64,000 nucleotides of DNA from Gigaspora margarita (GCA_009809945.1 WTPW01001661.1:71999-135998), one strand, 5' to 3'; positions 46,441 to 57,436 are shown, counted from the stretch's first letter. Numbers and translations: made by a program. The notes: a model not told the origin generated them from the letters alone.

Positions 46441-46888
46441 TAAAAATAAGTTCGCTAGCGATGAGTGATCGAAGTTAATGCTTGAGATAGATTGGTGTTT
46501 GATTCTAGGAATGTTTTTGGATTGTTTAGCATAGAAGGGTTTCGTTTATATCAATATAAATTTTTTGTAATGAACGGTTTCTAAATTCGAATGAGAAATT
46601 ATTTGTCGCTCTTAAATGCGTGGTGATATTTATTATTTTTAAAAATAAATAAATATCACACAGAAATCATTAAAATTGATGCATATCTTACCGAGGAAGT
46701 ATTATTTTTTTAAAAAAATAATTTTTTTAATTTGACTTATCTTTTTTACCACTTGTACATTGCGCAATTCTTTGAGGATCACACAAATGATGCTCCATCT
46801 TAATGCTTGCGAATTATTAAAGTTCAACATTTTGTTTATATACGCTAGATATAAAATTGATTATATATATGATTTGTCAATTAATAAA
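46441..46888. other. Intergenic stretch
   Basis: Nothing recognised. Confidence 0.4.
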
Positions 46889-47108
46889 TGTGACGGATTA
46901 AATGAAAACGGATTAAAATGAAATAAGTACGTATTAAAAAATTAACAAATCGCCGAAAAATAATTTTTTTGGGCACATTTTTTAGGGTTAGTGTTAGTGG
47001 TTAAGGTTAGAGGTTAGTTTTAGAGTAGAGTTTATATTAAACGAGCGTAGGTGGGTTTTAGAGTGTCAAATAGAAACCCACGTTTCATTTTAATTATGAT
47101 CCGCGACA
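46889..47108. mobile_element. GCGACA-type MITE, copy 4
   Basis: Starts TGTGACGGATTAAATG, ends CATTTTAATTATGATCCGCG ACA; core GGGTTAGTGTTAGTGG and GGTGGGTTTTAGAGTG. Confidence 0.58.
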
Positions 47109-47687
47109 GACATTTGTTGTCCAGAGCTATAAGATGTCAAATTAGCAAACACGCGCATGCAGTGATGGTAAATGACCTGGTCATTTGCAAATTTTTCAAA
47201 TGACCTCAAATGACCCTAAAATGACCGACCATTAACGGTCATCTCAATTTTGGGTCATTTAGAAATGACTCGTGACCAAATGACCATGGTCATTTAGAAA
47301 TGACCGAGGTCATTTGAGGGTCATTAGTCATTGGGCCATCGTGCATATAGAGTTTGTATCCCATATCTAATAGTTTTACATAGATTGATCAACTTTAACT
47401 GCATAACGAGTAATGCATACGTATAGGTTTCGAAGTAAGCTGGGTTGGGCTAGGCTCGCCAATAAAAGCTTATATGCCCGGTCCAACCTAGTAATGGTAA
47501 ATAATTCGATCGTTTGATCGAAATTTAAATGACTCCAAGATATTAAATCATGTCAAGATCATTTTAATTATTAAGTTCATTTAGGTCATTGGCATATAAA
47601 ATAATTTGATTGGTCGAATTGCTCATATAAAAAGTTATCAAACTTTATTACTTTCCTTATCGATAATCTTAGTTATATATTAAAGTT

Positions 47688-47790
47688 CAAATTTTACTGT
47701 CAATTAATATGTCTTAAGTAAGCTGTTCGAAATATGCAATTTATTATTTCGAACAACTTTACTTAAGACATAAATATTAATTGACTTATA
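47688..47790. repeat. Hairpin inside the AAATGACC element
   Basis: AATTAATATGTCTTAAGTAA and TTACTTAAGACATAAATATT pair around GTTCGAAAT..ATTTCGAAC. Confidence 0.6.
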
Positions 47791-48140
47791 CAGTTCGGCC
47801 AGCGTAAAATATCCAATTTTTTTTAAAAGCGCCAAATTTTGATATTTATACTCAAATCTAATTTGCTATTTTTTGTGTAACAAAAATTCTAATTGGTTAA
47901 AAATATATAAACCCAATTTTTTTATATATTAAATGCCAAATTTTTGATTACATATTAACTTTAGACTCAAATAACTTTTTAAATTTATAATAAAAATAAA
48001 AAATCTATCTTACAGAATTGTAGTTTAGACTAAAAGCAACAAATTTGTAAGACAGATTTTTTTAAAAGTTATTTGTTTGTAAATTATAAACAATTTTGTA
48101 TTTATAATAAAAAGTGGATATCTTATGCTGGCCAGAACTA
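47791..48140. mobile_element. TA-flanked MITE with CAGTTCGGCCAGC ends
   Basis: Starts CAGTTCGGCCAGCGTAAAAT ATCC and ends GGATATCTTATGCTGGCCAG AACTA with TA on both sides, as in Tc1/mariner relatives. Interior ACAGATTTTT/AAAAATCTGT stem. Confidence 0.68.
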
Positions 48141-48490
48141 TAGCTACAACTATTGATTATGGTTTGATTTTGTTTGGCGGTCAATTCTGATTAATGACCT
48201 TCTAGGTCATTTGAGCCTCGAAATGACCCAATAACTAGTCATTTGTCATTTGGGTCATTTGGGTCATTTCAGGTCTTTTACCATCACTGCTCGCATGGGT
48301 ACTGAAGTTGCAACTTAGTATAAAGCGGGTATAGTATATTAGTTATTTTGTAGCATACACCATCACTTCGCTAAACCATACATCACACTTACGGCACTTG
48401 TACGACTTACGGCACTTAACGCAAATGTGTCGTTTTGCCGTTATTTTTTAGTAATGTAGTCACTTCAAGTTTTTAAATGTTTGCACCTTT

Positions 48491-48970
48491 AGACATACAG
48501 TTTCACTTCTTTTGTGCCAGCAAACTAGTTGTTTTAACTTACTTGACAACATACTTTACATGGTAAATTACGGTAAGTTTACTGTAACTTACCTGGGCCA
48601 ATATGTAAGTTACAAAATAGGTATTAAAGTTGGCCAAATCGCAGGACAATTTCTACCAGCATTAACATCAACTTGACCCAGCATCAATGGCTAAACAAAT
48701 GATCAATTAAAACCAAATCATAGTATAAAATTTAGGCTTTTTGAGTTTATACATATAACTTACATACCTTACGACGTAAATTACATGTCTTACATGAAAC
48801 TTAACAACCCTACAGTAAACAAACCAGGTTGGTAAATGACCAGGTATTTTTCAAATGTCTTAAAGCCGGGCCAAAAAAAATTTTTTTTAAAAAAAAAACA
48901 ATTAATATTTCTAAGAACTTCAGACTAAAATTATGTAAAATTAAAAAAAAAAAATCTAATTTTAGCCCAT
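48491..48970. repeat. Dispersed repeat, copy 2 (interrupted)
   Basis: Same sequence as 16202-16430 but split after GTGCCAGCAAAC by the element at 48526-48812; resumes AAACCAGGTTGGTAAATGAC. Confidence 0.62.
48526..48812. mobile_element. hAT-type MITE, ACTTAC family
   Basis: Starts TAGTTGTTTTAACTTAC, ends GAAACTTAACAACCCTA; flanks CAGCAAAC (48518-48525) and CAGTAAAC (48813-48820). GTAAGTTAC/ACTTAC motifs at both ends. The uninterrupted relative at 16202-16430 supports an insertion. Confidence 0.72.
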
Positions 48971-49523
48971 CTCCTCCCTGTGTTGTGGTTCCCTTCTATA
49001 AAAACAATGTTGATATTAGCGGAAGCCAAATCTCTAGCTTCAATTTGATCAAACATAAGTACGTGTATTATTCAAAGCATTGCAAATTACATACAGGGCA
49101 TTTACAGTAATATACGATTTGTGTGCTCTAATCATATCCACCGATTTGAATTTTAGGTGCCTTTTTTCGATAAACCCTTACACAAACTTCTGCTATTAAG
49201 TGACGTGAAGAATAACGAACGAAACATTCAAATAAAATAGTTTTTTGGCATCTATATGAAATAAATACGTAATAAATATTTTAAGAACAGTTACGCCAAG
49301 TTGTAAAAGGAAGCACTATCACTAGTTGTTGAAGCGTTTGGATCGATTTGTCATTGAATGATCGGTTGTATAATTAAGGTGAATTCTGAAGCAATATTCA
49401 GAAAAACTACCTTTTTAACTTACTTTCAGCTAATAATTGAACATAAAATATTCTATACACTTAATTATGGATTAAAAGTAAGTTTAAAAAGACCGTTGTT
49501 GTAAAAACTCACTTTGTAATAAA
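48971..49523. other. Intergenic stretch
   Basis: CATATCCACCGATTTGA at 49133 is the inverse of CAAATCGGTGGATATG at 49794, an unexplained inverted pair about 660 bp apart around the MITE. No gene. Confidence 0.4.
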
Positions 49524-49746
49524 TGTCACGGATGATCATGAAATCGGTGATGGTGAAATTTGGATATCTTATGTACGATTTTTAAAATTTTTTAAGGCCT
49601 TTTTTGTCTGTTTTTTTTTTTATGGTTGTGTTAGGATTTAGGGCTAGTGTTATTAATAAAGAGTATAGGTGGATTTTTGTGGGGCTTATATTTTCAAATT
49701 AAGACCCAAATTTCACCATCATCCGATTTCATGATCATCCGCGACA
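49524..49746. mobile_element. GCGACA-type MITE, copy 5
   Basis: Starts TGTCACGGATGATCATGAAA, ends TTTCATGATCATCCGCGACA, with GGTGATGGTGAAATTT / AAATTTCACCATCATCC inside. Core GGATTTAGGGCTAGTG and AAAGAGTATAGGTGG. Confidence 0.76.
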
Positions 49747-49791
49747 ATAAATTTTAACAGTAAATAATGATTGGCTAATTTTGGGGTCAAC

Positions 49792-50037
49792 CCAAATCGG
49801 TGGATATGTTTGACTCCTCCTCTTTACACACAATATTATGGACAATATTTTCAAGTGTATTCAGAATACCTATTCTATTAAAATTGTTCACAAATTCAAC
49901 ACATCTCAAACTAATTGTAGTTGGAAGAGGCACTTTATATTTTCACGAGATTTTAAAGAAAATATTGCTTTTGCCTTGGCTCCAAGTTTCCACAAGTACA
50001 GAATCATCAGCAATAATCATATTTGCTCCTGATCGCG
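49792..50037 (-). pseudogene. Gene remnant, unknown product
   Basis: One minus frame reads ANMIIADDSVLVETWSQGKS, a single TGA, then YKVPLPTTISLRCVEFVNNF and IGILNTLENIVHNIVCKEEE. The composition is protein-like and far better than the plus-strand ORF over the same bases. The lone TGA sits where CGA would restore the frame. No family recognised; the 3' side is broken near a GGTTGA before the MITE. It may be one exon of a decayed gene. Confidence 0.35.
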
Positions 50038-50247
50038 CCAAGTAAACTCAGGAGGATTTATAGGATTCAAATTTATAAAGATTAGAATGATGAGTTTGAG
50101 CATTGTTCGATCGCATACTCTAGAATTTCGAGCATCGGTTAGAATGTTCATTGAACATCAAAAACATATATAAAAAAATTTAATGTAATATTAAAATTTT
50201 ATCATTACTTTTTTTTTGTTATTAATAATAAATCAATAATTTATTAT

Positions 50248-50535
50248 TACAGTATTTTCGTGTAATAACGCTCACCTGCACGTTATTTTGAGTAAATGCG
50301 CGTTATTTTGAGTACATGCGCGTTGTTTCGAGTACGCGCATGCGCGTTATTTTGAGCTAAAGACTGGTCGTCTGACATATGAAACCATTTATGTAATCAG
50401 CTTACATTGATCCAAACTTGCGTGTTAGCTCGGGACGCGCATGGGTGTCATTTCGAAGCCATACATCTTATTTTTGGATGATACGAACGAATTCGAAATA
50501 ACGTTCATGAGCGTTATTACGCGAAAATACGGTAT
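50248..50535. mobile_element. GCGTTATT-type inverted-repeat element, copy 2
   Basis: Left end ACAGTATTTTCGTGTAATAA CGC, right end GCGTTATTACGCGAAAATAC GGTA. Multiple GCGCGTTATTTTGAGTA units near the left end. It keeps many CpG sites. Confidence 0.68.
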
Positions 50536-51330
50536 CAAAAAATAATAGTAAATTATTTATCATTATCAAAAAATAATAAAATTTTTTAAAAAAGAAAATT
50601 TTAGCTTTGACCAATGCTCGATGATGACCGAATTAAAAACTCAATGAAAGATTATTTCAATGCTCAAAATTTTTAATCGATGATTGAATAATTCTTCATC
50701 GATTCCATCTTAGACAAACTTGTCTTAAGAGCATTATAGAGAGGTGCATTGGTATCGGTTATCGGAGCACCAAGTTTTGATTCAACGCTCTTAAACTTTG
50801 ATGAATCTCTTCTTGGAATGATAGGAAATGGTTTTTGGTTCTGTATATAAGAACTTGATAAGTTGCTTGCCTGGTTTGATATTGTGAAGAGGAAGCCGCT
50901 TGTGTAATTTTACTAGTAATTTTTTAAATTGTTCGATGTGTTGTAAAGATTAAAGAATGATATCAGTAAGAGGTTGATTGTAAGAATAGTGAGCAAAATT
51001 TTCATGATGAATAAGACCTTGGAAGTCTTGTAGCGCTTTTCATTGCAAATAGTACACGAGTATTAACGTTGAACCAAAGAAAGACTGTTGCATCATTGCG
51101 ATAATTTTGTTTCATTCATTCGATCTTAAAAGCTTTAACCTAGTAAAATCGCTTATTTATCAAGCCTCAAGTTCGTATGTAGCTAAAAAAAAACTCATTG
51201 GCTTGACGTAACAAAGTAGCTTATTTGTTTTCGGAAAACTTTTTTTTTTTTTAGGGTCAGTGGGGTGCTTTTTTTGGTCAAAAGAAAAACGAGATTAGCT
51301 GATATGTTATAGTTTTGAAGTTTGCCAAAA
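50388..51330. repeat. Duplicated segment B, CpG-rich copy of 18290-19172
   Basis: Overlaps the right part of the element above and extends beyond it. Collinear with segment A but with CG where A has TG or CA (for example GCTCGATGATGACCG against GCTTGATGATGACCA). Confidence 0.75.
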
Positions 51331-52176
51331 TAAAATTATTAGTGATCAAAAGTGACTCATCTACATAGTTCCAATGTAAAATAAAGAATTAAATTTTGAT
51401 ACGTAGAAAGCAAATATTTAATAAAAATAGAACGATTTTAAGCTATTGTTTATATCCATATAAGTTGTTTTTGAGATCGAAATCCTTTTAAGTGGATTCC
51501 ATTTACAGCATATATACTACTTTAGAGGTCTATGTTTTTTATATTTATGATGGTTATAATAAATTGTAAGAACTTTCAAAATATCTCGAAGATAAAGATT
51601 TTTATCTAAAATTTCATATACTTACAATAAACGATAAATTATGAAACTGTAAAATTTTTAAATTTTATTTTAATATTGTTTTTATATTTAATTATTAATA
51701 TTAGCATTAAGCATTTTATTTTTTTTAAACGAAAAAATAATTTAGCAACTATGTAATTAGTATCGATCTTAATACCTAAGACCATTAGGTGTTTTAAGGT
51801 CCATATTCCCATGACCTTGCTTGATGTTGATTTATGGTTATGATTCTATCTTTATAATAAGTGCAATATTTTCATCTGTAATTATTAGTTTTATCATTAA
51901 AGTTTATAATATAACAAAACTAAAAAAAAAAAAAAAAAATTAATAATAATAATAATGGCGAAACTTTATGTCGACATCACTAGTTGATACAGTCATTCAG
52001 CATTGGCATATGACTCTTATGACTTATTATGACTTATAAAATTTTTTTATATAAAGTTGGATATGTCAACATCGGGCTGTCGTTGGTATCAGTTTTTTTT
52101 GCAATATAAATTAGGAGCTAGTTTTTCATATTCACATAATTCGTTGATATTACAAAATCCAATTTATAAATCAACG
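51331..52176. other. AT-rich intergenic stretch
   Basis: No gene recognised; a poly-A and (AAT)n tract lies near 51925-51955. Confidence 0.4.
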
Positions 52177-52184
52177 ATTCTATT

Positions 52185-52418
52185 CAGTGTCTGAAATTCA
52201 ATTTTTAAATTAGTTGCGGGCTGCAACTAAATAAAAAAAAATAGTTGCGGATTATAAGAATTTATAAAATTTAGTTGCGCGTATAAGCATTTAATCAAAA
52301 TTTATAAGTAAAATTTGCAAATTTATGTGCGGAATTTGCATATGCACTTTAGATTTTGGTTGCGGAAATTTAAAATTTGTTGCGGTCCGCAGACTCCGCA
52401 ACCCAATTTCAGACACTG
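52185..52418. mobile_element. hAT-type MITE, TGCGG family, copy 2
   Basis: Exact 8-bp duplication ATTCTATT (52177-52184 and 52419-52426). Starts CAGTGTCTGAAATTC, ends CCAATTTCAGACACTG. TTGCGG/CCGCAA motifs at both ends, right end GGTCCGCAGACTCCGCAA as in 17550-18254. Confidence 0.85.
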
Positions 52419-52689
52419 ATTCTATTAGGTAGTTTAGTCGATAAGATACGAGATAATAAATTTTAGCATAAATATTATGATAGAAATTTAGCTGCAAAGA
52501 TTTTTCGGTACAGTATGATTTTATATGAATCAAAATAGCTTGATCATCAGTATGATAGCATACTATAAATTACGCATTATTAACTCTACATTACGCGTAG
52601 ACTCAATTGTGAAAGCATAGAATCATTTTCACAAATTGATTTCGCATTTCGCGAAATACAATTTTAATTACAAAAAATATTAGTGATTA

Positions 52690-52875
52690 ATGAATATACC
52701 AATGAGCTACACATTTCGTGTAAAAGTCATATGTGAAATGTATTTCGTACGAAGGACATTTCTAGTCATGATAATCTTTACTATGATATTAGCAGATTGT
52801 GTTCCCATATTCGAAAGCAAAAAAAACAATAATATCATAAAAACTAAAACCAGAAATTTGAAAAAGGATACTTAA
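52690..52875 (+). CDS. Possible small secreted peptide
   Basis: 61 codons. From the second usable Met (MYFVRRTFLVMIIFTMILAD) there is a basic start, a hydrophobic core of about 12 residues and a possible cleavage near Ala-Asp, followed by a short basic tail with KK and KKDT. This resembles a signal peptide of a small secreted protein, but the region is AT-rich, length is minimal and no second exon, promoter or homologue is evident. Chance is a real possibility. Confidence 0.2.
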   Translation: MNIPMSYTFRVKVICEMYFVRRTFLVMIIFTMILADCVPIFESKKNNNIIKTKTRNLKKDT

Positions 52876-53120
52876 ATATGTATAATATTTATTCACATAT
52901 AAGTAATTCATCACAAATAATTGATTATTTTAATGGCAATAAAATTCACACCCCTTTAGTTACAATTGTATAGTAGGTATAAAAGCTATATACTGAATCA
53001 AACAAACATCAATAATTGTTTTAAATACTCATTTTTGTTAAATCACTATAAAATATTGCCTCCAGACAAAAACATAATCCATAATGTAATAAAAAATATA
53101 ATGTAATAAAAAAAGAAAAT

Positions 53121-55080
53121 TTAGCAAAACCTTATAAAAAATTCCGTATTACCAGATTTTTTTCTTTCCCATTTAGCAATCCTCCAATCTTCTTCATCAA
53201 CTATCATAATTTTTTGGTTAAAATTATTTTCATAATAAAATTTTCTTGGAATACCTTCAGAGATATTATCAAAAGAAGAGGTAACAATTTGTTTGTTTAC
53301 ATCAGAAAGTAGTTCTTCTAATGTTGCTTTTTCGGAAATTTGAAGTGTGCTTTTTAATGCGGTACGATTATTTGGAGAATCGATTGTGTAATTTATTGTA
53401 AACGAGGAATATTTATACTATTAATGATTATATATAATTATATATCGATATTAGAACTTCAAATATATGTGATACTAAATACAGTATTTAAATATTTTAG
53501 ATTACCTTTGTAGTATTATGCTTAGGTTGATTGTTGATGGTTTTATTTTTGTTAAATTGATTATTGACTCTAGTTTCAGGTGGCTTATTGTAGGTAAATT
53601 GATTATTGATTCTAGCTTCCGGTGGCTTGTTATTGGTAAATTGATTATTAATTTTAGTTTCAGGTAGCTTATTGTTGGTAAATGATTGATTGTTAATTCT
53701 AGCTTCTGGTGGTTTATTGTTGATAAATTGATTCTTGAATTTAGTTTCTGGTGGTTTATTGTTGATAAATTGATTATTGAATTTAGTTTCTGGTGACTTG
53801 TTGTAATTGATAAATTGTTTATTGATTTTAGTTCCAGATGGTTTATGGTTGATAAATTGATTGTTGATTTTAGATTCGGTTGGTTTGAAGCTAGTTGACT
53901 TGTCGACAGGAACATAATTAGATTGATCCTATATAATCATTATTATATATTTTAATTATATTCAAAAGTGCAGAATTATCTATCAATAAATAAAATAATA
54001 TATATTTTAAACTAATATACCTTTTGATTAGGAACTACAGCTTGATCCAAATTGAAAGTAGGTTCATAGGAAAATCTATCAATTCTTTGTAGATTTACAC
54101 CTTCTTTAAATTTCATCAATCGATCTTTGCTTACTATATTCTTAGGCTTAGCAATCATTGATGTAGCATTTTCCAATAACTTATTTGTTACTTCTGGTTT
54201 TTGTGTTGCTGATTCAGATGGATAACAATAATACTATATATATATATATATTTATTTAAATAAATAACCGGTTCGACGATACGGATATTTATATGATATA
54301 AAATCCATAAAATGTTGCATGTGAAAAGTACTGTATGAAAAATATTATTATTGTGTATGAATATAAATTGTAATAAGTATATTTACCTCTCGTACAATTT
54401 CTTTATCAAACTCAAAATAAATATTACGATTTTCTACTTTGAACCCAACCACTTGATTAATTTCCATAAAAATGATTTCTTTAATTTTCGAATCTTTTTG
54501 TCCTATCCCTTCAATTTCATCATCATCGAGTATACTTATAAGTTCTCCCACTGATGCGTCATGACCTTCTAAGTATCGATCTAAAATTATAAAAATTCCT
54601 TCTTCTCCAAGTTTAACACATAATTCTAAATTTGTGCATACGACTCTTGTAGTTACTTCTGTAAATAATGTTTCATCTGTGTTGATACCAGAAAATAATT
54701 GTGTTTTTTGTGGAAAGAATGTTATACTTTCGATATCAATACGAATAAGGTCGGCATCTGATGTGGAGATTAAAGATGATAATAGATTGTGTGATCGGTC
54801 TAATGGATCTTGGAAAATTGTAGGTAATTATCAAAAAGCGTTAAATTGATATTCAAAAGTATATATATATATGCTCAAAATTACCGAATAATTAAAGTTT
54901 TTTTTTTATCTTTCATGTGACGTTTTTGACTACTGAACACACAAAAGATCATTGATTATCTGTATCTCTAAAAATTTCGTTCATGTAGAATCTACATTCG
55001 TAGATAGTAATACTTTTCGAATAACTTATAAATTTACCATTTTCATCATCATTTTCGTTATGTTCATAGTACCTATTCAT
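53121..55080 (-). CDS. Five-exon gene, 465-aa protein of unknown function with 14-residue repeats
   Basis: Exons 55080-55038, 54808-54387, 54233-54021, 53928-53506 and 53417-53121 join in frame (1398 nt) with GT-AG borders (GTAAAT, GTAAAT, GTATAT, GTAATC). Residues 1-14 are acidic (MNRYYEHNENDDEN). Residues 15-155 form a globular-looking region (SSLISTSDADLIRIDIES ... LEGHDASVGELISILDDDE). Exon 3 is a linker. Exon 4 holds about 8.5 copies of KPPETKINNQFINN. Exon 5 (368-465) begins with an alternating strand (YKYSSFTINYTI) and ends KFYYENNFNQKIMIVDEEDW..FFIRFC, reminiscent of a PB1-like beta-grasp fold; this is a guess from pattern. No signal peptide or membrane segment. The first exon and the 229-nt first intron are the least certain part. 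All longer ORFs on other frames here are shadows of it. Confidence 0.75.
53506..53928 (-). repeat. 42-bp coding minisatellite in exon 4
   Basis: Units encode K-P-P-E-T/A-K/R-I/F-N-N-Q-F-I/T-N-N. Length changes are in whole codons (one unit of 15), keeping the frame open, which argues for selection on the protein. Confidence 0.8.
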
Positions 55081-56354
55081 ATTTAATCTGCAACGGTCGC
55101 ATGAAAAAAAGTGAATTCAAGCAGACAAATTTTATGAAACTATGCATGTCGATCTACTGTAATACCTTAGCGAAAAAAAAGTAGTCACGTGCTGTCAATC
55201 CTGATCCAAACATGATTTTGTTTACTAATTTGGTTAAGTTATTGATTTTCAAAGTCTGATCAATTTCAATGTTTAAAAGGATATTAAAACATTGGAATTT
55301 CTTTTTTTTCCAAGTTTATGAAAAAAAATTGAATTATTGGAACTTTACAAATCGCAAGATTACTGTAATAAAAAATCAATGCATTGCCCTTTCTCAAAAA
55401 ACTGCCAATTTTGTTTTTCATATGTTAAAACCGGTTTTAATCGGCTTCAACATATGAAGTAAGATCGGTTCCAAGCATAACCAAACAAACCTTTATATAC
55501 GCATCAGATCGAATATTTATGGCATGAACCTTTAAATCAATTTTTCTGTCAATATTGTTGAACCTCCCAAAATTGATTCTGTCAAAATCGATAACCTATC
55601 AAATATGACAAAAATTAATTAACGCTTAGAAGAAATCGTTTGCAATTTGTGCAAGAGTAATTTCCTTTTTAATCTAAATATTTTTGGTTTACGAATTATT
55701 TTTGGATAAGTATCGTTACACGAGCAAAAAATGATTGTAAAAGTACTGTACTCATTGTAGTGCGCGCGAACAATCTAGCGAGATGAGAAGAGATGCGCTG
55801 CTCACCGCTCGATTTTCGTTAGTCGAACAAATTGCAGTATTTATATTTTTTTGATTACTAAGCTGATCGGAATAACAAAATCAAAAAGATCTGACGTAGT
55901 TAAGTATCCTTAACCTGTTTTGGTAAATTCATATGCTTAGCCAAATGTTGCTTTAGTATCTGGGTTTATTAATTTCTCCCCAACTACCCATTGGACAAGC
56001 AAGTTTTTATGTGTGCCAGGTTGGTGGCGCATTAATCAGCCCAAGTAACTTGCGCCAATTAAAAAATTCTAATAACAAGTGTTAATAGAACGAAAAACCA
56101 TTTTTTAACTTTACTCGAATCAATGTTCTTGCTATTTCTTTTTCATAACCTTTGCTTTTAATATTCTCGTTTTGAATTCAAAAAATATTTGTATTCTTTT
56201 ACTTTTATAATGTTTATAAATTAATTTTCAAAATTTTTACAGATCAGAATGATGAAATTTCGTCAAAGTTCTAATATAAAAATATGCGTATAAGAAAATA
56301 TTGCCTTTAAAAGTATGAAAATTAATCTCAAATAAACACAAATATAATGTTTCA
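55081..56354. other. Upstream region of the five-exon gene and intergenic DNA
   Basis: Nothing coding is supportable. TTCATATGTTAAAACCGGTT / AACATATGAA near 55417-55457 is a short palindrome. A CpG-containing patch (TGCGCGCGAACAATCTAGCG) lies near 55760. Confidence 0.4.
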
Positions 56355-56630
56355 AGTCGATATAGTATTAGTCAACTTAGTCGATTTAGTCGAATATGTA
56401 TATAATTAATATATAAAACAGTAGTTTTCGAATGTTAGACAGTAATTCAACATATAAATTTTTAAGAAAGATGTAAGAAAATATTTAAATAAGTAATATA
56501 TTGTTAATAAATTTGTATTATTTGCAATATATAGGAAAATAAATTGATCTTTAATTTTTAGTCGACTAAGTCGACTAAGTCGTATCTAAAATATCGACTC
56601 GACTAAGTTTAGAAATTTTTTATCGACTAT
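56355..56630. repeat. TAGTCGACTAAG motif cluster
   Basis: TTAGTCAACTTAGTCGATTT at 56372 and TTAGTCGACTAAGTCGACTA at 56559, then ATCGACTCGACTAAG. It looks like the two ends of a decayed subterminal-repeat element; no TIR or duplication was identified. Confidence 0.45.
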
Positions 56631-56779
56631 AATTACTATTTACGAGTTTGCATTTACAAAGATTCTATTCTAATATATATTTACATAAGTTATGCACAAC
56701 TTGATACTTCTTACTTCTTAGTCATTTAAACTCCCAGCTCTTTATAGTGAGACCCTTGTTAAGAATATGATCTTTGCCT

Positions 56780-56936
56780 CGTCCCGACATTTCCGATCGG
56801 GCTAATTCGGACAGATTTAAACCCGAGTACCGGTTTATACGTAAATCATAACTTTTACTCTTTTTACCCGTATAAACACGAACCGGTACTCAGGTTTGAA
56901 TCGGTCCGAATTGGCCCGATCGGAAATGTCGGAACG
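56780..56936. mobile_element. 157-bp TIR hairpin element
   Basis: Left CGTCCCGACATTTCCGATCG GGC, right GCCCGATCGGAAATGTCGGA ACG; inner AACCCGAGTACCGGTT / AACCGGTACTCAGGTT pair. Several CpG sites intact. Confidence 0.74.
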
Positions 56937-57000
56937 TGATTTTCAAGTCAGTATGTAGATCAATATATTAAAACGCACATGGCTTCCTGTCAAAATTGAT

Positions 57001-57385
57001 CAGGGACATGGAAAAATATTGATTTATATAGATCAATATAAATCGATATTTTTAGGCCAAATCATAGGGAAATCGATATTTTTACAATTTTTTAAGCAGT
57101 GTAACTGCACCACTTCGGGCAAAATTAAAGTATAATTTGGGTCGGGCAACATTAATTTGCCAACCTAAATTGTCGGCAGGTGTCGGAAATGTAGACAATC
57201 AACAAACAAAAATATCCGTTAACTTCCCGAAAAACCTGAACTTAGATACTGATCATGTTATTTAATGTTACACCAAATCTTAAATTCTTATTGGTCAATC
57301 ATGGGCAAATCGATATAAATCGATATTTTTGACTATATCGATAGATATTTTTGTCAAATCAAATCGATATTTTTCCACGTCCCTG
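57001..57385. mobile_element. hAT-type MITE, TCGATATTTTT family
   Basis: Exact 8-bp duplication AAATTGAT (56993-57000 and 57386-57393). Starts CAGGGACATGGAAAAATAT, ends ATATTTTTCCACGTCCCTG. AAATCGATATTTTT motifs repeat at both ends. Confidence 0.85.
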
Positions 57386-57398
57386 AAATTGATCCACC

Positions 57399-57436
57399 AA
57401 TCTGATCATCTGATCATCTGATCATCTGATCTTCGA
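57399..57436. repeat. (TGATCATC)n microsatellite
   Basis: TGATCATCTGATCATCTGAT continues for about four units. Confidence 0.75.

Larger units (their letters stand above)
47160..48289. mobile_element. hAT-type element, AAATGACC family
   Basis: Starts CAGTGATGGTAAATGACC, ends GGTCTTTTACCATCACTG; flanks CGCGCATG (47152-47159) and CTCGCATG (48290-48297). More than ten AAATGACC/GGTCATTT motifs fill the terminal 180 and 110 bp. A decayed second start TAATGGTAAATAATTCGATC at 47492 suggests an older relative inside, and a TA-type element is nested at 47791-48140. No transposase. Confidence 0.78.

Noticed and set aside
53502..53915. 137-codon minus ORF with NLSTINHQKL repeats
   Set aside because: It is a shifted reading of exon 4 of the five-exon gene; the spliced frame encodes KPPETKINNQF repeats and joins cleanly to its neighbours.
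54634..54849. 71-codon plus ORF
   Set aside because: Antisense to exon 2 of the five-exon gene.
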